The notes under the pieces were generated by a model. That model saw only the letters and a program-made list of their open reading frames with translations, was not told the DNA's origin and ran no database searches. DNA of 64,000 nucleotides, taken from Micromonospora sp. FIMYZ51 (GTDB lineage: Bacteria > Actinomycetota > Actinomycetes > Mycobacteriales > Micromonosporaceae). Shown piece after piece: positions 8,002-16,230 of this stretch. The stretch is taken from assembly GCF_038246755.1 (NCBI RefSeq), contig NZ_CP134706.1:1922001-1986000 (forward strand). Direction: 5' to 3'. Position 1 is the stretch's first letter. Every line of letters begins with the position of its first letter. Both the position numbers and the translations under genes were made by a program.

Positions 8002-8856
8002 ATGTTCGGGGCGCGGTTGCGGGGGTGGGTGGCGGGAGTGGTGCGTGGGAGCGGGCGCCAGCGTGGCGGGGGACGGGGCACCGTCGCCCTGGTGTGCGGT
8101 GCGGACGACGAGGGCGTCGCCGAGGAAGCGCTGCGGGTGGTCGGTGCGTACGCCGACCGGCTGCGGGGCTGCCGGCTGACCGTGCTGGTGCTTGCCGACG
8201 ACGTCGACGACCTGCCCACCCGGCTCGGCGCGCTGGAGGCCGGGCTGCCACCCGAGGTCGCGGTGCACCTGATGCCCGGCCCGCCGGGCCGACTGCCGGT
8301 GGCACTGCGAGCGGCCGGCGCCGCCGGGGCGCCCCTGCTCAGCTATCTGGCGGCGGAACAGGCCGTGGACCCGGTGGCGCTCTCCGCCGCCGCGACCGGG
8401 CGGCCCGCCGAAGCGCTGCTGCTCGCCGGTGCGGGCGTACCGCTGCGGCCGGCGCTGGCCGACGCCGGGTTCCCGTTGTCGACCGAGGTGGAGCTGGCCG
8501 ACACCGGGCGGCGGGTCGGCTTCGGCAGCGGCTCCGACCGCAGCCTGGAGGCGATGAAGGAGGAACTGTGGGCGGCCGGGCACCGGCTGCTCGACCCGTA
8601 CGGCATGCCGTTGTCGCCCGCGCCGGAGGTGGACCCGGCGCCGCTGGCACGCGCCCTGCTGGCCGAGTTGGCCGGCAACGGCCCGCGTACGGTCACCGAG
8701 TTGCGCCGGTACGCGGTGACCGCCACCGCGTACCGGGCCGTGGACGCGGCGCGGGCACTGACCGCGCTGCTCGACGCGGGGCAGGTCAGCCGCACGCCCG
8801 AGCAGGGCCGGCTCGGCGGCGACGTGCTGGTCACAGCCGTCCGGTCAGCTGCGTGA
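8002..8856 (+). CDS. Hypothetical protein with C-terminal winged-helix-like region
   Basis: A 284-residue protein with an alternating alpha/beta N-terminal part (TVALVCGADDEGVAEEALRV, RLTVLVLADDVDD, LLSYLAAEQA), then the motif SDRSLEAMKEELW and a C-terminal helical region (ALLAELAGNGPRTVTELRRY, ALTALLDAGQVSR) that reads like a winged helix. The start is uncertain: ATG 8002 is the first methionine with a GGGCGGG before it, but GTG codons at 7984 and 7987 are in frame. The last ~100 residues loosely resemble the end of three-Cys-motif partner (TcmP) proteins; I do not claim that identity. Confidence 0.65.
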   Translation: MFGARLRGWVAGVVRGSGRQRGGGRGTVALVCGADDEGVAEEALRVVGAYADRLRGCRLTVLVLADDVDDLPTRLGALEAGLPPEVAVHLMPGPPGRLPVALRAAGAAGAPLLSYLAAEQAVDPVALSAAATGRPAEALLLAGAGVPLRPALADAGFPLSTEVELADTGRRVGFGSGSDRSLEAMKEELWAAGHRLLDPYGMPLSPAPEVDPAPLARALLAELAGNGPRTVTELRRYAVTATAYRAVDAARALTALLDAGQVSRTPEQGRLGGDVLVTAVRSAA

Positions 8857-8904
8857 CGACAAGCCACCCACCGGTGGCGATAACCCCTGTGGGGGGTAGG
8901 ACGC

Positions 8905-8940
8905 CGAGCGGGGCGCCGGAGAGATCCGGCGCCCCGCTCG
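8905..8940. terminator. Perfect 16-bp terminator hairpin
   Basis: CGAGCGGGGCGCCGGA (8905-8920) pairs perfectly with 8925-8940 around GAGA. It separates the convergent genes ending at 8856 (plus) and 8952 (minus). Confidence 0.8.
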
Positions 8941-8951
8941 ACCTCGGGACC

Positions 8952-9131
8952 TCACGCCCGAGACTTGTCCTGCTTCCAGGACAGCGGGCCGGGCAGATCG
9001 ACCCGGTGCGCCTTGGCCCGCGAGTTCCAGGACCACCGGCCGATCCGGATGCTCCAGGACGAGAAGCCGTTCTCGGTGAAGTTCAAAACGAGTGGCCCGT
9101 ACTTCTTGCGCTTGCGGAACATCAGACCCAT
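8952..9131 (-). CDS. DUF4236-like small basic protein
   Basis: A 59-residue protein beginning MGLMFRKRKKYGPLVLNFTE and continuing GFSSWSIRIGRWSWNSR. The pattern of a basic start, a Gly-Pro turn and beta strands with regular Ser/Trp resembles DUF4236. The start is secure: GAAGGGAGG lies six bases upstream of the ATG. Function is unknown. Confidence 0.7.
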   Translation of the reverse strand: MGLMFRKRKKYGPLVLNFTENGFSSWSIRIGRWSWNSRAKAHRVDLPGPLSWKQDKSRA

Positions 9132-9302
9132 CGTGGGCCTCCCTTCATCGCGGTCCCTGCGCGCTCGAAGATGCCCCCGGCGTCGATCCGTCAAACCCCG
9201 CCCCGTCCGTAGTGGACGCCGGCGGTCGGCTGCGATCCGCTAATCCTATCCATCAGGTAGGTTTTAGGTCGCGACGAATGCCCTTCGGAGAGGATCATCC
9301 AT

Positions 9303-9971
9303 GTGCCATCCGACCGCCCGGCACCGCCGCGGCGAAGACCCGACGGCGACCTCGGCATGACCGGGGTACCGCTGCGCGACGATCTGTTCATGCTCGACCG
9401 GGCCGCCCAGGACCTGCTCTTCCGGGCCGCCCGCACGGCAAACACCTTCACCGACGAGCCGGTCGGCGACGAGCAGATCGCCGCGATCCACGACCTGGTC
9501 CGGTACGGCCCGACCGCCTACAACGGACAACCGCTGCGACTGTTGCTGATCCGCTCGCCGCAGGCCCGCCAGCGGCTGCTGCCGTACCTGTCGAGCGGCA
9601 ACCGGGCGAAGACCGCCGCCGCGCCCCTGGTGGCCGTGGCCGCCGCCGACCTGGACTATCACGAACGGCTGCCGGAGCTGTACCCGCACCGCCCGCAGGC
9701 CCGCGACTGGCTGGCCGACGAGGAGCAGCGCGCCGCGCAAGCCCGGTTCAACGCCGCCCTCCAGCTCGGCTACCTGCTGATCGGGGTACGCGCCGCCGGG
9801 CTGGCCGCCGGACCGATGGCCGGCTTCGACGCGGCCGGCGTGACCCGGGAGTTCTTTCCCGACGGCCGGCACGAGGCGCTGTTGGTGATCAACATCGGGC
9901 GGCCAGGCCCGCAGGCATGGGGTGACCGATTGCCCCGACTGCCCACCGACGAGGTGATCCGCACGATCTGA
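9303..9971 (+). CDS. RutE-like nitroreductase family oxidoreductase
   Basis: A 222-residue FMN-dependent nitroreductase-fold protein closest to the RutE/malonic semialdehyde reductase group: RTANTFTDEPVGDEQIAAIHDL, then YGPTAYNGQPLRLLLI, and ALQLGYLLIGVRAAGLAAGPMAGFD. RutE reduces malonic semialdehyde to 3-hydroxypropionate in pyrimidine breakdown, but many actinobacterial members have unproven substrates. GTG 9303 has GGAGAGGA upstream; ATG 9357 (MTGVPLRDDLF) is an alternative start that better fits the family N-terminus. The upstream stretch CCTATCCATCAGGTAGG may be an operator, possibly for the Rrf2 protein encoded nearby. Confidence 0.8.
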   Translation: MPSDRPAPPRRRPDGDLGMTGVPLRDDLFMLDRAAQDLLFRAARTANTFTDEPVGDEQIAAIHDLVRYGPTAYNGQPLRLLLIRSPQARQRLLPYLSSGNRAKTAAAPLVAVAAADLDYHERLPELYPHRPQARDWLADEEQRAAQARFNAALQLGYLLIGVRAAGLAAGPMAGFDAAGVTREFFPDGRHEALLVINIGRPGPQAWGDRLPRLPTDEVIRTI

Positions 9972-10039
9972 CCGGCGGCGTCGAGCAGGTGATCCCGCAC
10001 GGCCTGACCGGCGGCGTCGAGCAGGTGATCCCGCGCGGC
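9968..10039. repeat. 36-bp tandem duplication at the end of the nitroreductase gene
   Basis: Bases 9968-10003 and 10004-10039 are identical except for one A/G change. The first copy contains the nitroreductase stop codon, so the duplication leaves the protein unchanged. Confidence 0.85.
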
Positions 10040-10049
10040 CTGACGGCGT

Positions 10050-10100
10050 TAGGAAGGGGCCCTTCCTATACACCAGGCGTTAACAGGGGGCCCTTCCTTA
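10050..10100. repeat. Palindrome pair around GGAAGGGGCCCTTCC
   Basis: TAGGAAGGGGCCCTTCCTA at 10050-10068 is palindromic. A related GGGGGCCCTTCCTTA follows at 10086-10100, both preceded by GTTA. It separates convergent genes and resembles short palindromes I associate with Micromonospora and Salinispora intergenic DNA, a family memory that I could not check. Confidence 0.65.
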
Positions 10101-10107
10101 CCCCGCG

Positions 10108-10563
10108 TCAGCGGGGTTCCCAGGCGTCGGGCAGCGTGGTCAGCCGCCGGACGTGAGCCGGCAGCCGACCGGCGACCACGTCGGCCAGACTCACCTCGTC
10201 GACCACCCGACGCAGCGAGGCACGCACCGCGACCCAGAAGCCGGGCAGGTGCTGCGCCACCCCCTCGTACTTGGTCTCCTCCGGGCGCAGCCCCCGCACG
10301 CCGGCCAACGGCCCCTCCACCGCGCGCAACACCGCGCCGATGGTCACCTCCCGGGGCGGTTGGGCCAGCGTGTAGCCGCCCTCGGCGCCCCGCTGGGCCC
10401 GGACGATGCCGGCCCGCCGCAGGTCGGCCAGTACCGCTTCGAGAAACTTGCGCGGCATGTCCTGCTCGGTGGAGATGGTCTGGGTGGACAGCAGTGCCGG
10501 GTACGCGGCGGCGAGGCTCAGCGCCGCCCGCACCGCGTAGTCGCCACGCGCGGAGATCTGCAC
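10108..10563 (-). CDS. Rrf2 family transcriptional regulator without cysteines
   Basis: A 151-residue Rrf2-type winged-helix regulator: MQISARGDYAVRAALSLAAAY, then ISTEQDMPRKFLEAVLADLRRAGIVRAQRGAEGGYTLAQPP and VLRAVEGPLAGV. Classical IscR/NsrR members bind an iron-sulfur cluster through three cysteines. This protein contains none, so it either senses something else or ligates a cluster with other residues, as in RsrR. Its ATG is close to several tandem repeats. Confidence 0.85.
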   Translation of the reverse strand: MQISARGDYAVRAALSLAAAYPALLSTQTISTEQDMPRKFLEAVLADLRRAGIVRAQRGAEGGYTLAQPPREVTIGAVLRAVEGPLAGVRGLRPEETKYEGVAQHLPGFWVAVRASLRRVVDEVSLADVVAGRLPAHVRRLTTLPDAWEPR

Positions 10564-10673
10564 CCTGCCATCATGCCCAACCCGTGCCGGTCAGGGCGTC
10601 GCCGGGCCGACTGGTCACGCGGCCGGTCAGCCTCCGCGGCCTCGGCGCGCCGCCGGTGGCCTCGGATCGCGGT

Positions 10674-10797
10674 CGGTCAGCCGCCGGTGGCCTCGGATTG
10701 CGGCCGGTCAGCCTCCGGCGGCCTCGGCTCGCGGTCGGTCAGCCTCCGGTGGCCTCGGCTCGCGGCCGGTCAGCCTCCGGCGGCCTCGGCGGGTGGC
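10674..10797. repeat. 31-bp tandem repeat, four copies
   Basis: CGGTCAGCC-started units begin at 10674, 10705, 10736 and 10767 with period 31; a looser relative starts at 10624. The array runs into the 3' end of the AraC-type gene, contributing its last residues (PPAEAAGG). Confidence 0.75.
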
Positions 10798-11657
10798 CGG
10801 GGGCGGATGACCGGGCCCGGCCGGGGATGCTCGCGAGTGGCCCGGAAGGCACCGGGACTGACGCCGACCTCCCGGGTGAAAAAGCGACCGAAGTTGGTCG
10901 GTTCGGTGAATCCGAGCCGCCGGCCGATCCGGGCGATCGGCTCGTCGGTGGCGGCCAGCAGTCGGCTGGCCTGGAGCGCGACCCGCTCGTCAAGCACCTG
11001 CTTGGCGCTGCGCCCGGTCACCGCCAGGCAGGCCCGGGTGAGCGTACGCACCGAACAACCAAGCCGCTCGGCGTAGTCCTCGACCCGGCGGGTGTGCTGG
11101 TAGCTGAGTTCCACCTCGCGGCAGAACCGGTGGAAGGTCTCCTCCTCCGGGCGCGCCGCGCGGCGCCTACCGGACGGCAGCATGCTCAGCCGCAGCAGCA
11201 GCACGGTCAACTGGTGGCGCAGCAGGCTGCGGCCGGTCGGGGTGTCCCGATGCCGGCGAGCGTCCACGGTCAGCTGGCTCACCTCGTTGATGACCGCGTC
11301 CTCGTCCTCCCCGGCGAGCTGCGCCCAGGGCGGCACCTCGTCGACGCTGACGTCCAGACCGTAGAGCGCCTCCGGATGCCAGCGGACCACCGTGGCGTCC
11401 AGGTGGGGTGGCGTGCAGCGCAACACCTGCCCGGTACGCAGCCGCAGTAACGTGCCGGGCCGGCAGGGCAGGGGGCGGAAATCCACCTCGGCGTAGCCGT
11501 GACCGCCGGTGGCCAGCACGATCAGCTCTCGGTCCAGCAGCACCTGGCGTCGCCACCCCGCGTCAGTGGCGAGGCTGCTCAACGTGATCGTGTCGATCTC
11601 GACGGGACCGGAGACAGCGTCGGGCAGGGCTGTGGCGAGGTGACGGGAAGGGACCAT
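10770..11657 (-). CDS. AraC family transcriptional regulator
   Basis: A 295-residue regulator with an N-terminal cupin-like sensing domain (GHGYAEVDFRPLPCRPGTLLRL; LRCTPPHLDATVVRWHPEAL) and a C-terminal AraC domain with two helix-turn-helices (VEDYAERLGCSVRTLTRACLA and PIARIGRRLGFTEPTNFGRFF, then REVGVSPGAFR). Start at ATG 11657 (MVPSRHLATAL). The upstream side is filled by the 34-bp repeat array, so its promoter must lie within or before that array. Ligand and targets are unknown. Confidence 0.87.
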   Translation of the reverse strand: MVPSRHLATALPDAVSGPVEIDTITLSSLATDAGWRRQVLLDRELIVLATGGHGYAEVDFRPLPCRPGTLLRLRTGQVLRCTPPHLDATVVRWHPEALYGLDVSVDEVPPWAQLAGEDEDAVINEVSQLTVDARRHRDTPTGRSLLRHQLTVLLLRLSMLPSGRRRAARPEEETFHRFCREVELSYQHTRRVEDYAERLGCSVRTLTRACLAVTGRSAKQVLDERVALQASRLLAATDEPIARIGRRLGFTEPTNFGRFFTREVGVSPGAFRATREHPRPGPVIRPRPPAEAAGG

Positions 11658-12131
11658 CACCTGCGACGTTAGCCCGCGACCCGGCCGTACGCATCTCTTC
11701 CGACCCGCGCGTCCGCTCGCGCTGCGGCATCTTTCGACCCGCGCGTCCGCTCGCGCTGCGGCATCTTTCGACCCGCGCGTCCGCTCGTGCCGCGGCATCT
11801 TTCGACCCGCGCGTCCGCTCGTGCCGCGGCATCTTTCGACCCGCGCGTGCGCTCGTGCCGCGGCATCTTCCGACCCGCGCGTGCGCTCGCGCCGCGGCAT
11901 CTTCCGACCCGCGCGTGCGCTCGCGCCGCGGCATCTTCTGACCCGCGCGTCCGCTTCGCGGAGCGTCTTCGACTCGTGCCGGCGCGGCGGCACGTGGTGG
12001 TGGGGTTGTCGTGGCCGGGCCGGGCCGATAGGTTACCGATCGGTATGATCTGGTCGCCGCGGCGCCCGAGCGGTCCGTGCCGGCGATCCCGGGCTCCCGG
12101 TCGGGCGCCGATCGGCTCGCGAGGGGTGGGC
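11658..12131. other. Intergenic region between araC-type and SDR genes
   Basis: This 474-base gap between divergent genes is more than half repeat array (11701-11960). The remaining part, 11961-12131, should carry the SDR promoter; GATAGGTTACCGATCGGTATGAT around 12030 includes an inverted ACCGATCGGT. No gene is visible. Confidence 0.55.
11701..11960. repeat. 34-bp tandem repeat, seven full copies
   Basis: The unit begins CGACCCGCGCGTCCGCTCG and ends CGCGGCATCTTT. Copies start at 11701, 11735, 11769, 11803, 11837, 11871 and 11905, with a degenerate eighth at 11939. Internal changes (GCGCTG to GTGCCG to GCGCCG, CTTT to CTTC) sort by neighbouring copies, which fits slippage or unequal exchange. 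There are no unique spacers. Confidence 0.9.
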
Positions 12132-12640
12132 ATGCACGATCTGTTCTCGGTTCGCGGCAAGACCGTGCTGGTCACCGGTGGCTCACGGGGCATCGGGCTG
12201 ATGATCGCCCAGGGCTTCGTCGCCGCTGGCGCACACGTGATCATCTCGTCCCGCAAGGCGGAGACCTGTGCGGCGGTGGCGGAGGAACTCTCCGCCCACG
12301 GCCGGTGCGAGGCCATCCCGGCCGACCTCGGCCACGACGAGGGAGCGCGGGGCCTGGCCGCCGCCGTACGGGACCGGGTGGACCAACTGCACGTACTGGT
12401 CAACAACGCGGGCGCCACCTGGGGCGCGCCGCTGGAAAACTACCCGGAGAGCGCGTTCGACAAGCTCTGGGCGATCAACGTCAAGGCAGCCTTCCGGCTG
12501 ACCACCGAGCTACTGCCCGCCCTGCGTGCCGCCGCCGGCCCGGACGACCCGGCCCGCGTGATCAACATCGGCTCGGTCGACGGCCTGCGGGTCCCGGCCA
12601 TGGAGGTCTACGCCTACTCGGCCACCAAGGCGGCAGCGCA
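12132..12640 (+). pseudogene. Short-chain dehydrogenase, truncated by the integrated element
   Basis: The first ~168 residues of an SDR-family oxidoreductase: nucleotide-binding TGGSRGIG at residues 16-23, NNAG near 92-95, the catalytic Ser region (VINIGSVDG) and the active-site YSATKAA. Family members normally continue with a C-terminal third of about 80-90 residues. Here homology stops right after the YxxxK motif at about 12,635, and the frame then runs through a terminator hairpin to a stop at 12,878. The break coincides with a change to element DNA, so I read it as the left insertion junction; the rest of the gene should lie beyond the other end of the element. Confidence 0.8.
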
Positions 12641-12660
12641 GTTGAGGCGTACACACACCA
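12625..12660. other. Probable left attachment junction of the element
   Basis: SDR coding similarity ends around AAGGCGGC (12627-12634). What follows (AGCGCAGTTGAGGCGTACAC) does not fit the family. The exact crossover cannot be fixed without the right end. Insertion in a protein-coding gene rather than a tRNA gene suggests a serine-type integrase, which is an inference. Confidence 0.5.
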
Positions 12661-12680
12661 AGCTTCGACCTGCACAAACA

Positions 12681-12718
12681 CGAAAGCCGCCCGCCGCAAT
12701 GCGAACGGGCGGCTTTCG
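12681..12718. terminator. Terminator hairpin at the element edge
   Basis: CGAAAGCCGCCCG (12681-12693) pairs perfectly with 12706-12718 around a 12-base loop. It lies between the broken SDR frame and the first element gene (minus), so it insulates the element from host transcription. Confidence 0.8.
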
Positions 12719-12727
12719 CCGAGGGTG

Positions 12728-13228
12728 TCAGCTGGACGTACGGCGGCGGCCGATCGGAACCACCTCATCGCCGTACGCCAAATCCTCGATCAGCTTCCCG
12801 ACCTTCGCCTGCCGCAGACTCTCACTCACCTCCGACAGCGCCTCAAGGATCGTGTCGACGTCGGCCTGCCGCTGCTGACGCCACCGGTCTTCCCGATACG
12901 AGTCGATCTGATCCTGCTCGGCGGAACGCCGCATGTCGATCCTGACGCGGGCGACCGTGACTGCCATGTACACGGTGAGGAGGCAGATCACCGCGAACAG
13001 GGCTAGGTGTACGGCAAGGGCAACCCCGATTTCGGCGCGGTGTCGGGACTGCCACAGGTGGCTGCCGAAGATGGCGAGGTCGAAGATGAACAGGACGCCC
13101 ATGCTCACGGCGCCGAGCATCATGCATCGCGGTGGGCGGGCTTTCGCGCGCCGGTCCAACAGGTCGGCGATGTGTACGGCGGCGCGCTGCCGGGCGGTGA
13201 TTTCCCCGGTGTCTTCCAGGTTGTTCAC
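12728..13228 (-). CDS. Two-helix membrane protein of unknown function
   Basis: A 166-residue protein with transmembrane segments at about 36-56 (MMLGAVSMGVLFIFDLAIFG) and 67-92 (VALAVHLALFAVICLLTVYM), then a charged helical tail that looks like a coiled coil (residues 100-150). The GTG at 13228 is chosen because GGGAG lies seven bases upstream. It is the outermost element gene at this end. No family is recognised. Confidence 0.65.
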   Translation of the reverse strand: MNNLEDTGEITARQRAAVHIADLLDRRAKARPPRCMMLGAVSMGVLFIFDLAIFGSHLWQSRHRAEIGVALAVHLALFAVICLLTVYMAVTVARVRIDMRRSAEQDQIDSYREDRWRQQRQADVDTILEALSEVSESLRQAKVGKLIEDLAYGDEVVPIGRRRTSS

Positions 13229-13315
13229 GTGAGGCTCCCAGGCTGAGAGAGGTGGATGGGGGTGTGCCGCTGGTTGCGGCCGGTGCACCTGCGGTGCGGG
13301 GGTGTGTGGTGTGGC

Positions 13316-14164
13316 TCAGCCTGATGGGGGTTGCGGCGGGCATCGTCTGCCGTGGCGGTGGGGGATCGGGCTGGTGGCGGGCTGCTGTCTGCGTGCGGCG
13401 GTGGCGGTGGTGGTGGCGGGTTCAGCGTCGATGGTGGGGGTTGACGGGGCTGGTGCCCGGCTGTCGCTGTCGTGGTGGGCGTGCTGCTGCTGGTCGTGGC
13501 GGTCGCGTCCGCTGTCGATGACGGCGCTGCCGTCTGGGGTCGCTGTGGCGGTGGCGGTGGGCGGTGCGGGTTTGGTGGCTGGTGTCTGCCACGGCAGCGG
13601 GTGGGCGCCCGAGCCGGTGCGGGTGGGGGACCGGTCGGCCGGCTCGGGCGCCGTCTGGGGGCCGCTGGGGCGGCGGGTGGCGTCGGGTGTGGGTGGTTGG
13701 GTGTCCGGGGTGTCGGGTGCTGCTGGTGTCGGGATTTGGGCGTCGGGATTTGGGCTGCCGTGACCGTTCTCGCCTTCGTGCGGGTCGGTGGCCGGCTCGG
13801 CAGGATTGCTGCCGGGCTTGGTGACGGCGTCCAGCGTCTTGTCGGTGGTGTCGGTGACCTTGTCGACGGTGCGCCCGACGACGGGCAGCGGTTCAACGGC
13901 CTTGTCGACGGTGTCGGTGACCGCTTTGACGGTGCCGCCGGTAGCGGTGAGCGTCTTGTCGACGGCGGTCGTCGTCTTGCTGAGGGTGTCGCGGACGGGT
14001 GTCGGCCGGTCCGGGCTCCGTTTGCTGGTGAGTGGGTCGAGTACGGCGTTGACGGTGCCGGTGACTAGGCCGTCCGGGGTGTCGGCGTGGGCCGGGTCCT
14101 GGCCGGAGGCGAGGGCTACGGCTATGCCGGCGGTTGCGGCTGCGGCGCAGAGGATGAGGCGCAT
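13316..14164 (-). CDS. Secreted Thr/Pro-rich protein
   Basis: A 282-residue protein with an N-terminal signal peptide (LILCAAAATAGIAVALASG, likely cleavage near AHA-DTP). A middle section (residues 30-115) has repeated TVDK/AVDK-type helical heptads (TTTAVDKTLTATGGTVKAVT, VDKVTDTTDKTLDAV), followed by a long disordered region rich in Pro, Thr and Ala. It is probably exported to the cell surface. The low-complexity half should be treated with caution, though the start and signal peptide look real. Confidence 0.65.
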   Translation of the reverse strand: MRLILCAAAATAGIAVALASGQDPAHADTPDGLVTGTVNAVLDPLTSKRSPDRPTPVRDTLSKTTTAVDKTLTATGGTVKAVTDTVDKAVEPLPVVGRTVDKVTDTTDKTLDAVTKPGSNPAEPATDPHEGENGHGSPNPDAQIPTPAAPDTPDTQPPTPDATRRPSGPQTAPEPADRSPTRTGSGAHPLPWQTPATKPAPPTATATATPDGSAVIDSGRDRHDQQQHAHHDSDSRAPAPSTPTIDAEPATTTATAARRQQPATSPIPHRHGRRCPPQPPSG

Positions 14165-14572
14165 GTCGGCTCCTGGGGACGCTGGGGAGGGGTGCGGGGG
14201 TTAGCGTCCGGGTCGGTGCCGTCGGTGGCGGATTTTTCGCATGCCGGTCCCCCCATGGATCGATCTTGCGTTACCGGTCGTTCACTTTACGGAATGTTTA
14301 CCTTGGTGGATTGTTTTGCAGGAGAGTATCCGGCGGGTGTCTGCGCTGCTGTGACCTACTGTGCCGCCCGTCATGCCTGTTCGGGTGACCCCTGTTCGGG
14401 GGTCAAAGCCAGGTTTCAGACATGGCGCATCGCCACCCATTTGAGTAGATCCACTGTGGTTGTTGAGTATCCGAGGATGCCGAAACATGAGCGGGATGCA
14501 AGTTGCAGTAGGGGGCCTATACAGATGGCGGAAACCTCCGCGCAGGCCGTAACCGTCCAGGGTGAATAGTCG
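14165..14572. other. Intergenic region with small hairpin
   Basis: This 408-base gap holds the promoter of the secreted protein gene (minus) and the end of the GntR gene. TGACCCC (14386-14392) pairs with GGGGGTCA (14398-14405) as a small hairpin, and CCTGTTCGGG occurs twice around it. It is lower in GC than its neighbours. No gene is convincing. Confidence 0.5.
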
Positions 14573-14992
14573 TTAGGATGCGCCCGGTGCGGGCACAAAC
14601 CAGCGGTCGCCGGGCAGCAACTCCACCACCCCAGGCCGACGGTGCACCTCGAAGACAGGCACACCCAGGTCCGGAACACGCAGACGGTCCCGATCGTCTG
14701 GGGACGGCATCCGCACCTCGATCCGCGTCACACCAGCGAGGTCGATCGGCTGTTTGACCGGCATCTGGCGCACCCGGGTAGCTTGGCCGTGCCGTCTGAC
14801 AACGAGTCCTTCCGCGCGCAGTAGCGTCACGGCGGCGCGGACAGTGTTGCGGCCGATGCCGTACGTCTCCTCTAGCCAGCGGTCTGAGGGGATCGGGGCA
14901 CCTGGGGCTAGCCGGCCGGCGTGGATGTCGCGGCGCAGAATCTCCGCCAGCTCTTGATGGCCGGGCGGCCACGGCTGGTCTGGGGACACCAC
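14573..14992 (-). CDS. GntR family transcriptional regulator
   Basis: A 139-residue protein with the N-terminal GntR winged helix (HQELAEILRRDIHAGRLAPG, PIPSDRWLEETYGIGRNTVRAAVTLLRAEGLVVRR) and a short C-terminal part that is too small for a UTRA or FadR effector domain. Compact GntR proteins such as KorSA of pSAM2 repress transfer and replication functions of AICEs, so the same role is likely here. That role is inference from context. Confidence 0.85.
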   Translation of the reverse strand: MVSPDQPWPPGHQELAEILRRDIHAGRLAPGAPIPSDRWLEETYGIGRNTVRAAVTLLRAEGLVVRRHGQATRVRQMPVKQPIDLAGVTRIEVRMPSPDDRDRLRVPDLGVPVFEVHRRPGVVELLPGDRWFVPAPGAS

Positions 14993-15062
14993 GTTCGGAA
15001 GTGTCGGACCGAGCCGTATGCGAGCAGTCGGCAGGCAGGGGGGCCTGAGTTGAACCAGTCAA

Positions 15063-15110
15063 GAAATGGACCGGCCCGCCTCCACGGGGGTAAGGCGGGC
15101 CGGCGATTTC
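15063..15110. terminator. Terminator hairpin
   Basis: CCGGCCCGCC (15071-15080) pairs with 15094-15103, with outer GAAAT/ATTTC pairs extending the stem. It separates the minus-strand gene train ending at 15154 from the GntR gene region. Confidence 0.75.
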
Positions 15111-15153
15111 GGAGCGTAGGCGGCAGGTACGACAGAGAGACCTCTGCTGGGCA

Positions 15154-15390
15154 TCACTGCGAAGCAGGGTCGGGGTTGGCGGCCTGCTTGAGCGCTGCTT
15201 CACCGGCAGGGGTCAGGATCCACTGCCCGTCCACGAAGCGGGTCGAGAGCCAGCCGGCCTTTACCAGTTCGGTGACCTGGTTGGTGACCTCATTGCTCCA
15301 TGTGCGATACCAGCTGCGCCCGGCCTGGTCTCGGACCACCTTGTCGGCTGCAATCTCGGCGAGCAACGCCAGTCCGGTCGGGTTGTCCAC
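15154..15390 (-). CDS. Hypothetical winged-helix-like protein
   Basis: A 78-residue protein, the last gene of the long minus-strand train. It reads as a compact winged helix: TGLALLAEIAADKVVR, then VTNQVTELVKAGWLSTRF and a beta wing DGQWILTPAGEAAL. Such DUF-type small HTH proteins are common on actinobacterial elements. DNA binding is inferred only. Confidence 0.6.
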   Translation of the reverse strand: MDNPTGLALLAEIAADKVVRDQAGRSWYRTWSNEVTNQVTELVKAGWLSTRFVDGQWILTPAGEAALKQAANPDPASQ

Positions 15391-15416
15391 GGTCGGTCCT
15401 CTCGGGTCGGCGCGGG

Positions 15417-15779
15417 TTAGTTGGTGCGGACGGCGGGCCGTTCGAGGTAGCCGATCCGCTTGCCGATCCGCTCGGCGTACGCAATCTCGTTGCGGGTGCT
15501 TTCCCCGATGTAGCCGTTCGGGTTGACCACGAGCACGCGGTCCGCCATGTCGATCTTTCGCAGGTGAAGTGTGTCGAGACGGTTCTTCTCGTCCTCGGTG
15601 GGCGTGTAGCCGTCAGCGTGCCCGTAGACGCCCGGAGCGAGGACGATCCAGCCGTCGAGGGTCAGTTGCTGGTTGAGGCGGTGGAAGTAGTCGCGGAAGC
15701 GGGTCGATCCGCAGAGGACGACGATCGGCGGCCTCTCGGGTCCATCGAGGTTGTGGGTGTGCGGGTTGAGGTAGCCCAT
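15417..15779 (-). CDS. DUF4406/nucleoside deoxyribosyltransferase-like protein
   Basis: A 120-residue Rossmann-like protein with PPIVVLCGSTRFRDYFHRLN near the N-terminus, GWIVLAPGVYGHADGYTP in the middle and DMADRVLVVNPNGYIGEST then RNEIAYAERIGKRIGYLE at the end. This matches the nucleoside 2-deoxyribosyltransferase-like/SLOG-type proteins frequent in actinophages and elements. Family relatives bind nucleotides or nucleotide-like signals; the actual reaction here is unknown. Confidence 0.72.
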   Translation of the reverse strand: MGYLNPHTHNLDGPERPPIVVLCGSTRFRDYFHRLNQQLTLDGWIVLAPGVYGHADGYTPTEDEKNRLDTLHLRKIDMADRVLVVNPNGYIGESTRNEIAYAERIGKRIGYLERPAVRTN

Positions 15780-15804
15780 GGCGTTCTCCTTCGGTGGGTG
15801 TGGG

Positions 15805-16230
15805 TCAGTCGGTGTGGGTTTGGTTGGCGGACGCGACGGGCTTGGCGAATTCGACCACCCACCACGCGACCGGGCCGGCATCATGTCGGGCCAACTGCTG
15901 GCGGGCATCCGCCTCACCGTCGCCCTTACCTCTGGCGTGGCAGGTGCGGCACACCCACACCCACCCGGACACCGTCTCCCACGCATCCGAATCGTGATGA
16001 CCGGCGACCGCTAGGGCACGCGGATACTCCCGCCACCTGTTCGTGTACCGGTCCCATTCGGCAACCGCCACATCACCCGGGCCCTGCACCGACACGTAGC
16101 GGGCATCTCGGAGACAGGCCAGGTGGAGGGCTTGGCGGCGGGCAGACGGCCAGTCGGGAAACGTCTGGGAGGTTTCGTCGGCTCGCAGGCTGCCGCTGGC
16201 ACACCACGACGTGAACACGGTCCAAGTCAC
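15805..16230 (-). CDS. Hypothetical protein with CxxC motif
   Basis: A 141-residue soluble protein. It has a Trp-rich centre (DRYTNRWREYPRALAVAG, WETVSGWVWV) and CRTCHARGKGD, which could be half of a zinc site. The GTG start overlaps the stop of the preceding gene by four bases (GTGA), so the two are translationally coupled. No family is recognised. Confidence 0.55.
   Translation of the reverse strand: MTWTVFTSWCASGSLRADETSQTFPDWPSARRQALHLACLRDARYVSVQGPGDVAVAEWDRYTNRWREYPRALAVAGHHDSDAWETVSGWVWVCRTCHARGKGDGEADARQQLARHDAGPVAWWVVEFAKPVASANQTHTD

Noticed and set aside
11701..11960. CRISPR-like array
   Set aside because: The 34-bp units are directly adjacent with no unique spacers, and no cas genes are near. 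It is a tandem repeat.
13252..14068. Val/Trp/Gly-rich frames on the plus strand at 13.3-14.1 kb
   Set aside because: They are antisense to the secreted Thr/Pro-rich protein, which has a good signal peptide and start on the minus strand.
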